Position numbers and translations under genes: made by a program. The notes beneath the pieces were generated by a model. It ran no database searches. It was not told where the DNA came from and saw only the letters and a program-made list of their open reading frames with translations. From positions 1-7,491 of the forward strand of contig JAGHDS010000239.1 in NCBI GenBank assembly GCA_021159845.1: DNA of 7,491 bases. The letters are read 5' to 3'. How positions within the stretch are numbered: position 1 is the first letter of the stretch; each line of letters opens with the position of its first letter. Origin of the DNA: Anaerolineae bacterium. GTDB lineage: Bacteria; Chloroflexota; Anaerolineae; DUEN01. This document shows positions 6,166-7,491 of this stretch, one piece after another.

Positions 6166-6238
6166 TGGAGCTGAGGGGATTCGAACCCCTGACCTCTTCA
6201 GTGCGATTGAAGCGCTCTCCCAACTGAGCTACAGCCCC
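6166..6238 (-). tRNA. tRNA-Ala (anticodon CGC)
   Basis: A 73-nt cloverleaf with the same GGGGCTG/CAGCTCC acceptor and G3-U70 pair, D arm GCTC-AGTTGGGA-GAGC, anticodon arm CTTCA-ATCGCAC-TGAAG (anticodon CGC, reads GCG), T arm AGGGG-TTCGAAT-CCCCT and A73. CCA is not encoded (TTGG follows). It differs from the nested tRNA-Ala(GGC) at only six positions, two of which are a compensatory change of the 28-42 pair, so the two are recent paralogues. A consensus promoter ends about 14 nt before its first base, making it the first gene of the transcript. Confidence 0.97.
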
Positions 6239-6252
6239 ACACCGCGGGCGAA

Positions 6253-6281
6253 AGTATAAGTCAGAACCATGCGTTTGTCAA
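6253..6281 (-). promoter_or_regulatory. Sigma-70 type promoter of the tRNA-Ala / T-box / ilvE unit
   Basis: On the minus strand, TTGACA (6281-6276), a 17-nt spacer and TATACT (6258-6253) give a near-perfect housekeeping promoter. Transcription should start about 7 nt downstream, around 6246, roughly 8 nt before tRNA-Ala(CGC). No comparable promoter is seen between this tRNA and ilvE, so it probably serves the whole unit. Confidence 0.9.
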
Positions 6282-6364
6282 ATCAAGTCGAAAAAGTAAC
6301 TGTTCACCGTTGGGGTAAAAGGGGGTAAGCCGCGCCGCCACTACAAGCCGAATCAAGCCCCAGG

Positions 6365-6538
6365 TCAAGCGCCGGTCTCTATGGCTCGTCGCCGATTGGG
6401 CCGTTCAAGCCGTTTCCGCTCTCGCTTCACCCACTGCGGCGTCACTTTTTCCAGCAACTCCTCGAATTCAGCAACACTAACCCCGGTGCCCCCTTTGAAA
6501 GCGCTCGGCTTTTCACTGAGATTTTCGAATGTTATCAT
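6365..6538 (-). pseudogene. Truncated IS5-like transposase (N-terminal helix-turn-helix remnant)
   Basis: From the ATG at 6538 (MITFENLSEKPSAFKGGTG) the frame reads VSVAEFEELLEKVTPQWVKRE, then RKRLERPNRRRAI before ending ETGA-stop after about 57 residues. The arrangement of a short lead, SVAEFEELL, then an Arg-rich RERKRLERPNRRRAI, matches the N-terminal DNA-binding segment of IS5-like transposases of about 250-300 residues. The catalytic DDE part is absent, and what follows is the tRNA promoter region. It is therefore a dead fragment. It differs from the transposase at the left edge. Family recognition is from pattern memory only. Confidence 0.65.
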
Positions 6539-6772
6539 GCTCCAGCCACCTGTCAGCACTATGTCCCTGGGTAACGACACATTGGTTTACAGCTACTCGC
6601 CCTATTCCGCAACAACTCTAATGGGCGTCTTGAGCCGCCAACCCGCTCAGATAACAGCTTTTATCGCCACGTAGGGGAGAGATAGGTCTGAAATGGGCGA
6701 TTGCTTTGAGGCACCCTTCAATGCTCGTGTTGCTTACCGCAAAGGTGAAATGCACACAAATGGGAGACAAAA

Positions 6773-6801
6773 TTCACCATATCTCTCAGACGTGGTAAGA
6801 T
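6773..6801 (+). promoter_or_regulatory. Candidate promoter for pgi
   Basis: TTCACC (6773-6778), a 17-nt spacer and TAAGAT (6796-6801) match the sigma-70 hexamers at 4 of 6 positions each. The start site would fall near 6808, giving a leader of about 130 nt before the pgi start. Moderate support only. Confidence 0.4.
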
Positions 6802-6852
6802 ATAGCTCGTGCCCTGATGTCAGTTTGGCTGCCGGGGCCTCGTGGGGCATCG

Positions 6853-6889
6853 CGAAGGGAGCGTCTTGCTTTTTGTCGCTCGTCCTTCG
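6853..6889 (+). other. Hairpin in the pgi 5' leader
   Basis: CGAAGG-GAGCG (6853-6863) pairs with CGCTC-GT-CCTTCG (6877-6889), giving 11 pairs with a 2-nt bulge around a 13-nt T-rich loop. It lies 49 nt before the pgi start codon. It could be a pause, stability or regulatory element; I recognise no known riboswitch. Confidence 0.45.
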
Positions 6890-6938
6890 TCGTATTCTTG
6901 GACCGGGCCGTGAAATTCGTGCATGAGGAGAACGTGTG

Positions 6939-7491
6939 ATGAGTAATAACGTGAACCTGGAACGTACCTGGAGCGCCACTTTAAGTGCCCTGGCGCCCTC
7001 CGTGGACGCGCGGTTGGGAGAACTGGAGCGAGCGCGGGCGGTGGAGCGGATATGGGCTAAAGACGCAACGCTGTGGAAGGATGATCCCGATCATCAGGCG
7101 GTGATCCGCAACCGTCTGGGATGGCTCGCGATCGCCGAATTGATGATGGAGCATGTGGACGAACTCCGGTCTCTGGCCCAGAAAGTACGCTCGGAGGGCG
7201 TGCGGCACATCGTGCTCCTGGGCATGGGCGGTAGCAGCCTGTGTGTGGAGGTGTTCCGTCAGGTCTATGGCCCCCAGCCGGATGCTCCGAGGCTGTGGGT
7301 GCTCGACACGACGCATCCCGATGTCATCCGCAAGCTTGAGGCGGCGATTGATTTGCCCAACACCCTTTTCATCGTTGCGAGTAAGTCGGGCACCACAACG
7401 GAGGCGGTGTCCTTCGATGCTCACTTCTTCGACCGGGTGCAGTCGTTGCGGGGTGAGGAGGCCGGGCGCCAGTTTATCGCTATCACAGACC
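6939..7491 (+). CDS. pgi: Phosphoglucose isomerase (SIS domains), N-terminal part, runs off right edge
   Basis: Interconverts glucose 6-phosphate and fructose 6-phosphate in glycolysis and gluconeogenesis. The visible 184 residues include WAKDATLWKDD and IRNRLGWL at about 39-63, GMGGSS at 95-100 in the first sugar-phosphate-binding (SIS) domain, VLDTTHPDVI at 121-130, and SKSGTT at 148-153, the phosphate-binding loop. This form resembles the isomerase half of the bifunctional transaldolase / phosphoglucose isomerase proteins found in Chloroflexota and some Actinobacteria, but here it has its own start. GAGGAG sits 8 nt before the ATG, and an in-frame TGA lies 15 nt upstream of it, so no transaldolase domain is fused at the N-terminus. 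The active-site glutamate and C-terminus lie outside the window. It is divergent from the tRNA/ilvE unit. Confidence 0.88.
   Translation, partial: MSNNVNLERTWSATLSALAPSVDARLGELERARAVERIWAKDATLWKDDPDHQAVIRNRLGWLAIAELMMEHVDELRSLAQKVRSEGVRHIVLLGMGGSSLCVEVFRQVYGPQPDAPRLWVLDTTHPDVIRKLEAAIDLPNTLFIVASKSGTTTEAVSFDAHFFDRVQSLRGEEAGRQFIAITD

Larger units (their letters stand above)
6539..6938. other. Intergenic region between transposase remnant and pgi
   Basis: No gene is supported in these 400 nt. The part next to the remnant (to about 6680) may be the rest of the insertion sequence end, but no inverted repeat could be assigned. The part next to pgi holds a moderate promoter and a leader hairpin, listed separately. 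Confidence 0.5.

Noticed and set aside
6981..7424. Minus-strand open frame of 147 codons
   Set aside because: Antisense to pgi, whose sense frame has clear SIS motifs.
1..7491. CRISPR array, prophage or toxin-antitoxin system
   Set aside because: No regularly spaced repeats, cas-like frames, phage genes or recognisable toxin/antitoxin pairs are seen on either strand.

Overview
The window looks like a stretch of chromosome from a GC-rich bacterium (roughly 55-60 % G+C by eye). The best guess is a member of the Chloroflexota. The reasons are a bacterial-type LeuS, a Pgi of the kind usually fused to transaldolase, T-box control of amino-acid genes, and IS5-type transposase fragments. The phylum call is inference from gene style, not from a database search.

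Layout. Positions 1-52 hold the first codons of a transposase (minus strand) that runs off the left edge. Positions 53-488 hold its probable terminus and a non-coding or decayed stretch. A creatininase-family gene (489-1202, minus) is a separate unit, isolated by a strong intrinsic terminator (1350-1378). From 6281 down to 1350 the minus strand reads as one long unit: a consensus promoter, tRNA-Ala(CGC), a 19-bp hairpin, a T-box leader, ilvE, a cupin gene, a small membrane-protein gene, leuS and the terminator. To the right of the promoter lie a truncated transposase (minus) and then, on the plus strand, the start of a phosphoglucose isomerase gene that runs off the right edge.

The standout feature is the ilvE leader. 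It has all the main parts of a transcription-terminating T-box riboswitch: a specifier loop reading CUC (Leu), the distal GGTGGAAG element, AGGGTGGTACCGCG, and mutually exclusive antiterminator and terminator helices. A complete tRNA-Ala(GGC) gene sits inside the leader, between Stem I and the antiterminator, in what looks like the loop of Stem III. A second, nearly identical tRNA-Ala (CGC anticodon) lies just upstream of Stem I, behind the only good promoter. The two tRNA-Ala and the leucine-sensing leader therefore appear to share one transcript.

How it may work. Uncharged tRNA-Leu would allow read-through into ilvE (branched-chain aminotransferase, last step of Leu/Ile/Val synthesis) and, through an apparently terminator-free operon, into leuS (leucyl-tRNA synthetase). 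Both outputs make sense as responses to leucine shortage. Both tRNA-Ala lie upstream of the terminator, so they would be made whatever the decision. RNase P and RNase Z processing would then cut the riboswitch in two.
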